DNA of 64,000 nt from assembly GCF_026020075.1 (NCBI RefSeq), contig NZ_CP102772.1, positions 4,306,501 to 4,370,500 on the forward strand, given 5' to 3'. The notes below the pieces were generated by a model. It made no database searches, had not been told where the DNA came from, and was given only the letters and a program-made list of their open reading frames with translations. The position numbers and the translations under genes were made by a program. Of this stretch, positions 30,207 to 41,223 are shown piece after piece. Each line of letters starts with the position of its first letter. Position 1 is the first letter of the stretch. This DNA comes from Bosea sp. NBC_00550. Lineage in GTDB: Bacteria; Pseudomonadota; Alphaproteobacteria; Rhizobiales; Beijerinckiaceae.

Positions 30207-31529
30207 TCAGGTCGGCGGCGTGCCGTTGGCCGAGAGCACCTCGCCGGCGAGATAAAGCGAGCCGCAGATCAGGATGCGCGGCGGCGCCGGCCAGTCGCGG
30301 CCCGCGATCGTCCGCAGCGCCTGCTCGACCGAGCCTGAAACCTCCGCAGCAAGACCGGCATTGCGGGCCGCTTCGGCCACCTCTTCCGCCGGGCGTGCGG
30401 CCAGCGAGTTCTGGATCGGCACGGCATAGAGCGCCTGCGCCAGCCCCTTGAAATGGCCGAGCGTCGCGGCGGCGTCCTTGGTCGAGAGCAGGCCCGCGAT
30501 CATCACCAAAGGCGCAGGGTTGCGGTCGGCGAGATCGGCCATGGCCTGGGCCAGCACGCGTCCGCCATCCGGGTTGTGGCCGCCATCGAGCCAGAGTTCG
30601 GCCCGCTCGGGCATGATCCCGACGAGGTGCCCGCGAGCCAGCCGCTGCAGCCGCGCCGGCCAGTCGGCGTTGCGCATGCCCTCCTCGAAGGCGCGCGCCG
30701 GCAGGCCGCCATAGCCGGCCGCCCGCAGCGCCGCGATCGCGGTGCCGGCATTGATGTGCTGATGGCGCCCGGCCAGGCGCGGCAGCGGGAGGTCGAGCAG
30801 TCCGTCGCCATCCTCGTAGACCAGCCGCCCGCCGGCCTCGTGGACGTTGAAATCCTGCGCGCCGATCAAGATTTTCGAGGCGCCGACGCGCTCGGCCGTG
30901 GCTTCGAGCACCGCCGTCGGCTCCGGCTCCTGCGGGGCGATCACCGCCGGCGCGCCCCGCTTGAAGATGCCGGCCTTCTCGGCCGCGATCTTGGTCACGG
31001 TGTCGCCGAGATACTCGGCATGGTCGAGCGAGACCGGCGTCACCACGGTGCAGGCGGGATGGGCGATGACATTGGTCGCGTCGAAGCGGCCGCCGAGCCC
31101 GACTTCGAGCAGCACGACATCCGCTTCATGCTCTGAAAACAGCAGCACGGCCGCCGCAGCCGTGATCTCGAAGAAGGTGATGGCATCGCCGGCATTGATG
31201 CGCTCGCAGCGCTCCAACGCTTCGACCAGCACCGCCTCGTCGACGAAACGGCCGCCGCCGGGCGCGCCGATGCGGATGCGCTCGTGGAAACGCACCAGAT
31301 GCGGCGAGGTGTAGACATGGACGCGCAGGCCCGCCGCCTCGAGGATCGCCCGCATGAAGGCGATGGTCGAGCCCTTGCCGTTGGTGCCGGCGACGTGGAT
31401 CACCGGCGGCAGGCGCTTATGCGGGTCGCCGAGCCGCTCCAGCAGGGTCAGGATGCGGCCGAGCGAGAGGTCGATCAGCTTGGGGTGCAGCGCCATGAAG
31501 CGCGCAAGCAGCGTGTCGGAAGACCCCAT
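30207..31529 (-). CDS. folC: Folylpolyglutamate synthase / dihydrofolate synthase
   Basis: A 440-residue Mur-ligase-fold enzyme that adds glutamate to dihydropteroate and to folates. The P-loop is HVAGTNGKGST and a downstream family motif is LLEVGLGGRFDATN. The C-terminal domain has LWLDGGHNPDGGR. The start is the ATG at 31529, 29 bases after the accD stop. The trpA-accD-folC order is typical of alphaproteobacteria and suggests one transcript. Confidence 0.95.
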   Translation of the reverse strand: MGSSDTLLARFMALHPKLIDLSLGRILTLLERLGDPHKRLPPVIHVAGTNGKGSTIAFMRAILEAAGLRVHVYTSPHLVRFHERIRIGAPGGGRFVDEAVLVEALERCERINAGDAITFFEITAAAAVLLFSEHEADVVLLEVGLGGRFDATNVIAHPACTVVTPVSLDHAEYLGDTVTKIAAEKAGIFKRGAPAVIAPQEPEPTAVLEATAERVGASKILIGAQDFNVHEAGGRLVYEDGDGLLDLPLPRLAGRHQHINAGTAIAALRAAGYGGLPARAFEEGMRNADWPARLQRLARGHLVGIMPERAELWLDGGHNPDGGRVLAQAMADLADRNPAPLVMIAGLLSTKDAAATLGHFKGLAQALYAVPIQNSLAARPAEEVAEAARNAGLAAEVSGSVEQALRTIAGRDWPAPPRILICGSLYLAGEVLSANGTPPT

Positions 31530-31558
31530 GATGTGACGGCCCCCAGCCGCAAACGACC

Positions 31559-32458
31559 TCAGACCGCCTCGACCACCGGGCGTGCGGCCACCGCGACTTC
31601 TTCCTTCACAGGTGGCTGCTTGGTCAGCAGGCGGCCGAGCCGGGCCAAGGTCTCGGGGATCTCGCGGCGGTGGACGACCATGTCGACCATGCCGTGGTCC
31701 TTGAGATATTCGGAGCGCTGGAAGCCTTCCGGCAGCTTCTCGCGGATCGTCTGCTCGATCACGCGCGGGCCGGCGAAGCCGATCAGCGCGCCGGGCTCGG
31801 CGATGTGGATGTCGCCCAGCATGGCGTAGGAGGCGGTGACGCCGCCGGTCGTCGGATTGGTCAGCACGACGAAATAGGGCAGGCCGGCCGCGCGCAGGCG
31901 CCGCACCGCCACCGTCGTGCGCGGCAGCTGCATCAGCGAGAGGATGCCCTCCTGCATGCGCGCGCCGCCCGACGCCGCGAAGACGACATAAGGCGTCTTC
32001 TTCTCGAGCGCGGTCTCGGCGCCCTTGACGAAGGCCTCGCCGGCGGCCATGCCGAGCGAGCCGCCCATGAAGTGGAAGTCCTGCGCCGCCAGCGTCATCG
32101 GCAGGCCCTTGACCCGGCCGTAGCCGATCTTGAAGGCATCCTGTGCGCCGGTCTTGGCGCGGGCGTCCTTCAGCCGGTCGACATAGCGCTTCTCGTCGCG
32201 GAACTTGAGCGGATCGACCGGCACCTCCGGCAGGGCGACGTCGAGCCACTTGCCGTCGTCGAAGGTCAGGCGCAGCCGCTCCGGCGCGGTGACGCGCATA
32301 TGGTGCTCGGAGCCGGGGATGACGTAGCCATTGGCCTCGACATCCTTGTGGAAGACCATCTGCCCGGAATCCGGGCACTTGATCCAGAGGTTCTCGGGGC
32401 TCTCGCGCTTGAACAGCGTCTTGATGCGCGGGCGGACGACTTCGGAAATCCAGTTCAT
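31559..32458 (-). CDS. accD: Acetyl-CoA carboxylase carboxyltransferase beta subunit, zinc-ribbon Cys mostly lost
   Basis: A 299-residue AccD, which with AccA transfers the carboxyl group from biotin to acetyl-CoA, the first step of fatty acid synthesis. The carboxyltransferase core is intact ([20 protein letters not shown], then [12 protein letters not shown] and [13 protein letters not shown]). The N-terminal zinc ribbon, C-x2-C...C-x2-C in E. coli, reads [13 protein letters not shown] ... VIPGSEHHM, keeping one of four Cys. As far as I recall this degraded ribbon is a shared trait of rhizobial AccD, so the gene should be functional. Confidence 0.95.
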   Translation of the reverse strand: MNWISEVVRPRIKTLFKRESPENLWIKCPDSGQMVFHKDVEANGYVIPGSEHHMRVTAPERLRLTFDDGKWLDVALPEVPVDPLKFRDEKRYVDRLKDARAKTGAQDAFKIGYGRVKGLPMTLAAQDFHFMGGSLGMAAGEAFVKGAETALEKKTPYVVFAASGGARMQEGILSLMQLPRTTVAVRRLRAAGLPYFVVLTNPTTGGVTASYAMLGDIHIAEPGALIGFAGPRVIEQTIREKLPEGFQRSEYLKDHGMVDMVVHRREIPETLARLGRLLTKQPPVKEEVAVAARPVVEAV

Positions 32459-32574
32459 CGGACGATTCCCTGATGGGCTTGCGGCGGGGGCTTTCTAGGC
32501 CTTGGCGCCGTCACGCCTGAAATAGGTCGGGCCTGCCGAAGGGCAAGCGACGCGACCCTTGAATGAAACCGGCC

Positions 32575-33420
32575 TCAGGCCGCCTTGGCCGCAGAGCGGA
32601 TGCCCTGCGCGAGTTCGCTGACCAGCGAGGTGACAGCCGAAACCGTCTTTTCCGTGGCCTTGCCCTCGCTGTCGAGCGAAAGCCGGACGCGCTCGACCAG
32701 CGCAGAGCCGACGACGACGCCGTCTGCGCCCTTGGCGATGGTGGCCGCGTCGGCGGCCGTCTTGACGCCGAAGCCGACGGCGACCGGCAGGTCGGTGTGG
32801 CGCTTGATCCGAGCGACCGCGCTGCCGACCGCGCCGTAATCGGCGATGGCACCGCCGGTCACGCCGGTCACCGAGACGTAGTAGACGAAGCCGGAGGTGT
32901 TCTGCAGCACCTTGGGCAGGCGCTTGTCGTCGGTCGTGGGCGTGGCCAGCCGGATGAAGCTGACGCCGGCCTTCAGCGCCGGCAGGCAGAGCTCCTCGTC
33001 CTCTTCCGGCGGCAGGTCGACGACGATCAGGCCGTCGATGCCGACCCGGCGCGCGTCGGTGAGGAAGGCTTCGACGCCATAGGCGTAGATCGGGTTGTAA
33101 TAGCCCATCAGCACGATCGGCGTGTCATGGCCGGCCTTGCGGAAGGTCTCGACCATGGCGAGCGTCTTGCGCAGCGTCTGGCCGGCTTTGAGCGCGCGCT
33201 GTCCGGCAAGCTGGACAGGAATGCCGTCCGCCATCGGGTCGGTGAAGGGCACGCCGAGTTCGATCAGGTCGGCACCGGCTCCGGGCAGGGCCGCGAGGAT
33301 CGCGCTTCCCGTCTCGAAATCGGGATCGCCGGCGGTGACGAAGGTCACCAGCGCCGCCCGGCCCTCGCGGGCGCAGGCCTGGAAGCGGTTCTGGATGCGG
33401 GTCTGGCCAGTCTCTGTCAT
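32575..33420 (-). CDS. trpA: Tryptophan synthase alpha subunit
   Basis: A 281-residue TIM-barrel enzyme that cleaves indole-3-glycerol phosphate and passes indole to TrpB. Catalytic Glu lies in [17 protein letters not shown] and Asp in [14 protein letters not shown]. Phosphate-binding glycines are in [12 protein letters not shown] and VVVGSALVE. The start is the ATG at 33420 ([14 protein letters not shown]). trpB is not in the window: the next gene upstream, hrpB, faces the other way, so trpA heads this run with accD and folC. Confidence 0.96.
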   Translation of the reverse strand: MTETGQTRIQNRFQACAREGRAALVTFVTAGDPDFETGSAILAALPGAGADLIELGVPFTDPMADGIPVQLAGQRALKAGQTLRKTLAMVETFRKAGHDTPIVLMGYYNPIYAYGVEAFLTDARRVGIDGLIVVDLPPEEDEELCLPALKAGVSFIRLATPTTDDKRLPKVLQNTSGFVYYVSVTGVTGGAIADYGAVGSAVARIKRHTDLPVAVGFGVKTAADAATIAKGADGVVVGSALVERVRLSLDSEGKATEKTVSAVTSLVSELAQGIRSAAKAA

Positions 33421-33498
33421 GCGCCAGCGGTTAGCATGATGAGCGCGGGCTGGCGAGTGGCTTGCGTGAGGCTCGCGCCTGCGCCACATCGGCCGGGC

Positions 33499-35994
33499 AT
33501 GCGCGCCTTTGACACCGCCTTACCCATCGATGCCGTCCTCGGGGACCTCTCGGTCGCCCTGCGGGCGCGGCCGAACGCCGTGCTGGTCGCTCCGCCCGGC
33601 GCCGGCAAGACCACGCGCGTGCCGCTCGCCCTGCTCGACGAGCCCTGGACGAAGGACGGCAAGCTGATCGTGCTGGAACCGCGGCGGCTGGCGGCGCGCG
33701 GAGCGGCGAACCGGATGGCGCAGACGCTGGGCGAGCGCGTCGGCGATACCGTCGGCCTGCGTGTCCGGCTCGGCTCGAAGATCGGGCCGAAGACGCGCAT
33801 CGAGGTCGTCACCGAGGGCGTCTTCGCCCGGATGATCCTCGACGATCCGGCGCTGGACGGCGTCGCGGCCGTGCTGTTCGACGAGTTCCACGAGCGCTCG
33901 CTCGATGCCGATTTCGGGCTGGCGCTGGCGCTCGATGCGCAGGGCGGCCTGCGCGAGGATTTGCGCATCCTCGTCATGTCCGCGACGCTCGACGGCGCGC
34001 GCGTCGCGAAACTTCTCGGCGATGCCCCGGTGATCGAAAGCGAGGGCCGCGCCTACCCCATCGAGACGCGCTATCGCGGCCGCGACCCGCTGAGGCGCAT
34101 CGAGGATCAGGTCGTCGATACGATCCTGCTTGCGCTGAACGAGCAGCCTGGCTCGCAGCTCGTCTTCCTGCCGGGGCAGGGCGAGATTCGCCGCGTCGAG
34201 GAGCGCCTTCGCGAAAGGCTGCGCGATCCCGCCGTGGAGATCGCTCCGCTTTACGGCGCGCTCGACCAGCGCGATCAGGACCGTGCCGTGCTGCCAGCGC
34301 CAGCCGGCCGGCGCAAGATCGTGCTGGCCACGGCCATCGCCGAGACCTCGCTTACGATCGAGGGCGTGCGGGTGGTGATCGATTCCGGCCTCGCTCGCGT
34401 GCCCGTCTACGAGCCCGATATCGGCGTCACCCGCCTGGAGACGCGCCGCGCCAGCCGTGCCGCCGCCGATCAGCGCCGTGGCCGTGCGGGCCGCACCGAG
34501 CCCGGTGTCTGCTACCGGCTCTGGGAGGAAGCGGCGACCGGCGCGCTCGAAGCCTTCGCCCGGCCCGAGATTCTCTCGGCCGATCTGAGCCCGCTCCTGC
34601 TCGATTGCGCCGCCTGGGGCCTCAGTGATCCCACAGCGCTCGCCTTCCTCGATCCGCCGCCCGCGCCTGCCCTCAAGGAAGCCCGCGCCCTGCTGGCCAG
34701 CATCGGCGCGCTCGATGCGGATGGCCGCATCACGCCGGATGGGCGGGCCCTGCAGTCACTGCCGCTGCCGCCCCGGCTCGCCCGCATGGTCGTGGCTGCC
34801 GCCCGCTTCGGGCAGGCCAGTGCCGCGGCCGATCTTGCCGCCGTGCTGGTGGAGCGCGGGCTCGGCGGGGATGCCATCGATCTCGCCGAGCGGCTGGAGC
34901 GGTTCAGTCGCGAGCGTGGCGGCCGGGCCGGCGACATGCGCCGTCTCGCCGAAGGCTGGGCCCGCACGGCGGAGCGGAATGCCTCGTGCTCGGCTGGCGA
35001 GCCGCTCTCGCCCGGCCTCCTGCTCGCCTTCGCCTATCCGGACCGCATCGCGAAGGCCCGCTCGCCCGGCTCCGGGCAGTATCTGCTCGCCAATGGCCGT
35101 GGCGCGGCGCTGGAAGCCTCGCAGCGGCTGGCGCGCGAGCCCTACATCGTCGTTGCGGAGATGACGGGGGCCGCCCAGCAGGCGCGCATCATGGCCGCGG
35201 CCGCGATCTCCGAGGCCGAGATCGCAGCCCTCGTCGCCCATGGCCTCGCACCCTTCGCCATCGCGGAGCGAGAGGAGGCGAATTTCGACAGGACAGCGCG
35301 CGCATTGCGCGTTCGGGCGGTGCGCCGCTACGGCGTTTTTGCCTTGTCGGAGCGCCCGCTGTCGGTCGCGGATACGCCCGAGAATGCCGAGGCGTTGGCG
35401 AAGGGCGTCGCTGCGCTCGGCATCGAGCTCCTGCCCTGGACGAAGGCGCAGAACCAGCTGCGCGAGCGCGTTGCTTTTCTGCGCAAGGCCGAGCCCGAGG
35501 AGGGCTGGCCCGATCTCTCCGACCTGGGGTTGTCACAGGAGCCTGAGATCTGGCTGGCGCCTCATATCGCCGGCCGTGCCTCACTGGCGGCGATCCAGCC
35601 CGGCGATCTCGATTCAGCACTCGCGACCCTGCTGCCTTGGGAGATGAAGCGCCGGCTCGACGCGGAGGCGCCGACCCATTTCACCGCTCCGACCGGCTCG
35701 TCGCTTGCCGTCGACTATGCCGCCGAGGCGGGGCCGACCATTTCGGTGCGGGTGCAGGAACTCTACGGACTCGCGATTCATCCTGCCTTGGCCGGAGGGC
35801 GCGTGCCGCTGGTGCTGGAGCTGCTCTCTCCGGCGCATCGGCCGATCCAGGTCACGCGTGATCTGCCGGGCTTCTGGCGCGGATCCTGGTTGGCGGTGAA
35901 ATCCGAGATGAAGGGCCGTTATCCCCGCCATCTCTGGCCCGACGACCCCGCGGCTGCGCTGCCGACGACGCGGGCCAAGCCAAGGGGAACGTGA
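33499..35994 (+). CDS. hrpB: ATP-dependent helicase HrpB
   Basis: An 831-residue DExH-box helicase of the HrpB type. Motif I is [16 protein letters not shown], motif II DEFHERS, motif [13 protein letters not shown] and motif [16 protein letters not shown] helicase-associated domain follows, then the HrpB C-terminal domain ([20 protein letters not shown], then [20 protein letters not shown]). It probably acts on RNA or ribonucleoprotein; the cellular role is poorly defined. The start is the ATG at 33499; the upstream open frame is antisense to trpA and is rejected. It is followed directly by a dispersed repeat. Confidence 0.95.
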   Translation: MRAFDTALPIDAVLGDLSVALRARPNAVLVAPPGAGKTTRVPLALLDEPWTKDGKLIVLEPRRLAARGAANRMAQTLGERVGDTVGLRVRLGSKIGPKTRIEVVTEGVFARMILDDPALDGVAAVLFDEFHERSLDADFGLALALDAQGGLREDLRILVMSATLDGARVAKLLGDAPVIESEGRAYPIETRYRGRDPLRRIEDQVVDTILLALNEQPGSQLVFLPGQGEIRRVEERLRERLRDPAVEIAPLYGALDQRDQDRAVLPAPAGRRKIVLATAIAETSLTIEGVRVVIDSGLARVPVYEPDIGVTRLETRRASRAAADQRRGRAGRTEPGVCYRLWEEAATGALEAFARPEILSADLSPLLLDCAAWGLSDPTALAFLDPPPAPALKEARALLASIGALDADGRITPDGRALQSLPLPPRLARMVVAAARFGQASAAADLAAVLVERGLGGDAIDLAERLERFSRERGGRAGDMRRLAEGWARTAERNASCSAGEPLSPGLLLAFAYPDRIAKARSPGSGQYLLANGRGAALEASQRLAREPYIVVAEMTGAAQQARIMAAAAISEAEIAALVAHGLAPFAIAEREEANFDRTARALRVRAVRRYGVFALSERPLSVADTPENAEALAKGVAALGIELLPWTKAQNQLRERVAFLRKAEPEEGWPDLSDLGLSQEPEIWLAPHIAGRASLAAIQPGDLDSALATLLPWEMKRRLDAEAPTHFTAPTGSSLAVDYAAEAGPTISVRVQELYGLAIHPALAGGRVPLVLELLSPAHRPIQVTRDLPGFWRGSWLAVKSEMKGRYPRHLWPDDPAAALPTTRAKPRGT

Positions 35995-36001
35995 CACCCA
36001 G

Positions 36002-36105
36002 CGTCATTCTCGGGCGGAGCGAAGCGTAGACCCGAGAATCTCAGGCAGGACGCGGCTCTGGCGCCTCCGATTGACGAGATGCTCGGGTCAAGCCCGAGCA
36101 TGACG
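36002..36105. repeat. Dispersed palindromic repeat, copy 3 (intact reference copy)
   Basis: It starts CGTCATTCTCGGGCGGAGCG and ends GAGCATGACG. Inside are a CTCGGG...CCCGAG stem-loop and the 9-bp hairpin ATGCTCGGG / CCCGAGCAT. It shows what copy 2 looked like before insertion and keeps an unoccupied target-like CCCGAGCATGACGG at 36093-36106. It lies between the convergent hrpB and DUF1194 genes. Confidence 0.8.
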
Positions 36106-36118
36106 GTTGCTGCCGGCC

Positions 36119-36925
36119 TCAATTCCCCATCCGGTCGCGCCATTGCCGCTCGCCTGCGAGGCAGGTGGCGATGTTGCCGGATTGCGCCTTGTGGATGGTC
36201 GCGCCCGCCGGCGCCTCGGCGATCTCGCGCAGCAGCTTGGTCTTCGTCGCCTCGACGAACTGGCTCTTCTCGCGGATCGGAATGACGAAGGCCCCGATGC
36301 CGGTGATGACGCAGTCGCTGTAGTAGACGTCGAGGTTGTCGATGTCGAAATAGCCGGCTTGCTTCAGCATCACCGGCAGGCCGTTGATGGCGATGCCCTT
36401 GGCCCCGGCCTCGTCGCGCGCCGTGGTGACCGGGCGCCCGTCATTATTGGCGCCGTCGCCGGAGATGTCGATCACGCGCCGCATCGCCGTCACGTTCGAC
36501 TGTTCGAGCAATTGCACGCCCAGATCGATCGCGCCCGAGATCGAGGTGCGCCGCCCGCGCCGCGTCGGCGCCTCGCCGAGCTCCTCCGCAAACGCCATCG
36601 CCGCTGCCGGTCCGTCGATCACCTTCCACGGCCGAACGACGTACTGGAAACCGGTGCCCGCCCATTCGAAATAGGTCACGGCGATCTTGCCGATCGCGCC
36701 CTTGTTGATGGCGTCATGCAGCTGCTTCGAACGGAAGGCTTCGATATAGCCGTTGCGCTGCAGGGCGAGCTCGTCGAGATCCATCGAATAGGAGACGTCG
36801 ACCGCCAGCACGAGCGCGACGTCGACCTCCTCCAGCGGCGGTCCCGCCGTCTGGGCTCGAGGCAGGGCGGGGTGCCAGAGCGCCGCCGCTGCCAGACATG
36901 AGAGACCGTACAGCCAGCGCCGCAT
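36119..36925 (-). CDS. DUF1194 (von Willebrand A-like) secreted protein
   Basis: A 268-residue protein with a signal peptide (LYGLSCLAAAALWHPALPRAQ) and a VWA-like fold with a MIDAS-type motif VLAVDVSYSMD. Further conserved parts are RRVIDISGDGANNDGRPVT and YYSDCVITGIGAFVIP, with a late Cys (GNIATCLAGE) that could pair with the first. The function is unknown; a metal-dependent binding role is inferred from the fold. The ATG at 36925 is used because it has GGAGG six bases upstream; the GTG six bases earlier overlaps that site. Confidence 0.85.
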   Translation of the reverse strand: MRRWLYGLSCLAAAALWHPALPRAQTAGPPLEEVDVALVLAVDVSYSMDLDELALQRNGYIEAFRSKQLHDAINKGAIGKIAVTYFEWAGTGFQYVVRPWKVIDGPAAAMAFAEELGEAPTRRGRRTSISGAIDLGVQLLEQSNVTAMRRVIDISGDGANNDGRPVTTARDEAGAKGIAINGLPVMLKQAGYFDIDNLDVYYSDCVITGIGAFVIPIREKSQFVEATKTKLLREIAEAPAGATIHKAQSGNIATCLAGERQWRDRMGN

Positions 36926-37041
36926 CGCCACCTCCGTCGTCCTGTCGCGAATCGGAGTGTGCGCCCGGTCGATGCGATCGCCAAGGTGGAAAACCGGCTG
37001 ATCGCGCCCGTTTCGATAGCAAATGCGCGAGGAAGGGGCTT

Positions 37042-39080
<2,039 letters not shown>

Positions 39081-39189
39081 CTAGCACGCTCGCGCGAGCC
39101 GCGCCAATGCGCGGTCATGACGCTGCCATGCGAGGGGGGCGAAACAGCCCCGCTCTTGCGCGCAGCCGTCGCATGGCTCAAATCAACAT

Positions 39190-39218
39190 TTGACAGCGCC
39201 GCCCGCCCCGACTAACGG
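39190..39218 (+). promoter_or_regulatory. Candidate sigma-70-type promoter of the FYDLN gene
   Basis: A perfect TTGACA (39190-39195) is followed after 17 bases by TAACGG (39213-39218), a weak -10. It lies 45 bases before the likely start codon, in the divergent aroA / FYDLN region. Confidence 0.4.
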
Positions 39219-39262
39219 ACGCGCCTGCTTTTCAGATACTGATGGTTGAAGGGTCCGACGCA

Positions 39263-39655
39263 GTGGCGAAACCGGAACTCGGAACGAAGCGCGTTTGCCC
39301 GGTCACGGGGCGCAAGTTCTATGATTTGAATAAAGATCCCATTGTCTCGCCCTATACGGGGCAGGCATATCCGCGCACGATGTTCGAGCCGCAGGCCAAG
39401 GCGCCGGTCAAGCCGGAGCCTGAGGAGGAGGACGAGGCCGAGACCGCCGACAGCGCGGTCGAGCTCGTCTCGCTCGACGAAGCCGATGCCGAGACGTCCG
39501 AGAAGGAGGCCGTCGTCACGACCGAGGACGATATCGAGGTCGAGGACGATATAGGCACGGAGGATGACGACACCTTCCTCGAGGAGGATGAGGAAGGCGA
39601 CGACGACGTCGCGGACCTGATCGACGGGGACATCGAGGGCGACGAGGACAACTGA
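39263..39655 (+). CDS. TIGR02300 family protein (FYDLN domain with acidic tail)
   Basis: A 130-residue protein. The N-terminus (AKPELGTKRVCP, then RKFYDLNKDPIVSPYTG) is the FYDLN domain of this alphaproteobacterial family. The rest is an extremely acidic tail of Asp/Glu runs ending GDIEGDEDN. The function is unknown; the single CP and the acidic tail suggest a nucleic-acid-mimic or chaperone-like role, which is only a guess. The GTG at 39263 is preferred because homologues begin AKPELGTKR; an ATG at 39242 would add seven residues. It is divergent from aroA. Confidence 0.85.
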   Translation: MAKPELGTKRVCPVTGRKFYDLNKDPIVSPYTGQAYPRTMFEPQAKAPVKPEPEEEDEAETADSAVELVSLDEADAETSEKEAVVTTEDDIEVEDDIGTEDDDTFLEEDEEGDDDVADLIDGDIEGDEDN

Positions 39656-39825
39656 GTCCGCCCTCGAAAAAAGATGACGGCAAAGCGACATTAGGCGCTT
39701 GTGTCTTCCGTCCGGGCCGCCTATAGACCGCTGCGTCGCTGGCAGGCGGCTCCGGACGGACCGCCCAAGCGGCGGAATGAAACACCGGATTTTGACGGTC
39801 GACCCCCAAACCGGCCGTCGCGCGT

Positions 39826-39901
<76 letters not shown>

Positions 39902-40075
39902 AATCTCTCCATACTACGCTGGTACGGTTGACGTTCTCGGGCAGTTCGCTGCTACGCCGTCAATTTTCCAGATGGTTTGCGCGAACGGGTTCTGACCGAA
40001 ACGCGCCGGGTCGCTTAGCCATCCGCCTTCATGATATTCGGCCGTTGCATGGCGATCTCTTCAGGCAGCGGCGTA

Positions 40076-40342
40076 TCACTCCGAGACAGCGTTTTCATCC
40101 TTCAGTGATCGGATGAGATCTGCCGCCGCCGTCGGTGTGATCTGAGTGGTGCCGGTTGTCGCGAGCCTGCCGATCAACTGAGCGGCCCGTTCGATCGCGC
40201 AGTTCTCCGCAGCAGAAATTGCCTGCAGGAAGATGTCGTGAGCCTCGTCGCAATTGGCCATGACGACCCAAAGCTCGGACCCGTAAAGCTTGATCGAAAG
40301 GCGGTCGACGAGCTCCGTCGCGCGCGCGCTCGCAGTTGGCAT
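40076..40342 (-). CDS. Small hypothetical protein
   Basis: An 88-residue soluble, mostly helical protein (ATELVDRLSIKLYGSELWVV, then AHDIFLQAISAAENCAIERA). Its composition is not that of a GC-shadow frame. It has no recognised domain or signal peptide. The start at 40342 is uncertain; the frame is open to 40435. It lies between the tRNA-Ala gene and an L,D-transpeptidase gene. The 174 bases between the tRNA and this gene show nothing clear. Confidence 0.5.
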   Translation of the reverse strand: MPTASARATELVDRLSIKLYGSELWVVMANCDEAHDIFLQAISAAENCAIERAAQLIGRLATTGTTQITPTAAADLIRSLKDENAVSE

Positions 40343-40556
40343 GTTCGCGTTCCATAGGGAGCGCCGTAGATATGGATAAGGCACAGCCTGTTCCATTTCG
40401 GCGCAACCAAGTGATCCCCCTCCTCGGTTGATCAAAAGCTGTGCCGCGGAGTGATGTGCCAGTCTCGTCCGGATTATCTGTTCCCGAAGGCAGCGAGAAC
40501 CGCTGCGAATCGGGCGGCCTGCGCGAGGGCAGGGGACGCGGAACCCTCGCTGTGTC

Positions 40557-41114
40557 TCATCGCAGCACGACCACTTTGGTGCCGGTCCGTACGCGGCCGT
40601 AGAGATCGATGACGTCGCGATTGGTCATGCGGATGCAGCCGGATGACACTGCGGCCCCGATCGTATCGGGCTCGTTCGAGCCATGGATGCGGTAGAGGCT
40701 CGATCCCAGATAGATCGCCCGCGCGCCCAGCGGGTTGTCGATGCCGCCGGCCATGTGGCGCGGCAGGTCCGGGCGGCGTTTCAGCATCTGCGCCGGCGGC
40801 CGCCAATCCGGCCATTCGCGTTTCATCGTGACGGTCTTCGTTCCCGACCAGCTGAAGCCCTGCCGTCCGACGCCGACGCCATAACGGAGCGCTTGCCCGC
40901 TTCCGAGCACGTAGTAGAGCCGCCGCTGGCTCGTCGAGATCACGATGGTGCCCGGCGCCTGCTTGCCGTTCCATGGCACGACCTGGCGCGGGATCGGCTG
41001 CTCGCTGAAGATATTGAGGAAATCCGCGAGGCCGCGGCTGATCGGGTTGTCGAAGGCGCGTGCGGGCGGAGCGAGAGCAAGAAGCCCGGCGACGAGAATG
41101 ATGGCGCGTAGCAT
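40557..41114 (-). CDS. L,D-transpeptidase (ErfK/YbiS/YkuD), secreted
   Basis: A 185-residue protein with signal peptide MLRAIILVAGLLALAPPARA and a YkuD catalytic domain. His144 lies in SLYRIHGSNEPD and the nucleophile Cys160 in AVSSGCIRMTN. It starts the domain with TIVISTSQRRLYYVLG. Expected role: peptidoglycan cross-linking or lipoprotein attachment in the periplasm. It is the second YkuD protein in the window and, unlike the one at 28045, has no low-complexity tail. Confidence 0.93.
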   Translation of the reverse strand: MLRAIILVAGLLALAPPARAFDNPISRGLADFLNIFSEQPIPRQVVPWNGKQAPGTIVISTSQRRLYYVLGSGQALRYGVGVGRQGFSWSGTKTVTMKREWPDWRPPAQMLKRRPDLPRHMAGGIDNPLGARAIYLGSSLYRIHGSNEPDTIGAAVSSGCIRMTNRDVIDLYGRVRTGTKVVVLR

Positions 41115-41223
41115 GATCGTCCCTACGACGCCCCCCGCCCGGATTTAGGGCGAAGTCGGAAGGGGAGGTCAAGTCAGGCACCGCGCATGAGTGATCGGGC
41201 GCGTTGGCTTGCCGGCTGGGTGT

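Noticed and set aside
31530..32378. 283-codon upstream extension of folC through accD
   Set aside because: It is another frame of accD; FolC family similarity starts at 31529.
32563..33498. 312-codon upstream extension of hrpB
   Set aside because: Antisense to trpA with shadow composition; HrpB homology starts at MRAFDTALP and full length is reached from 33499.
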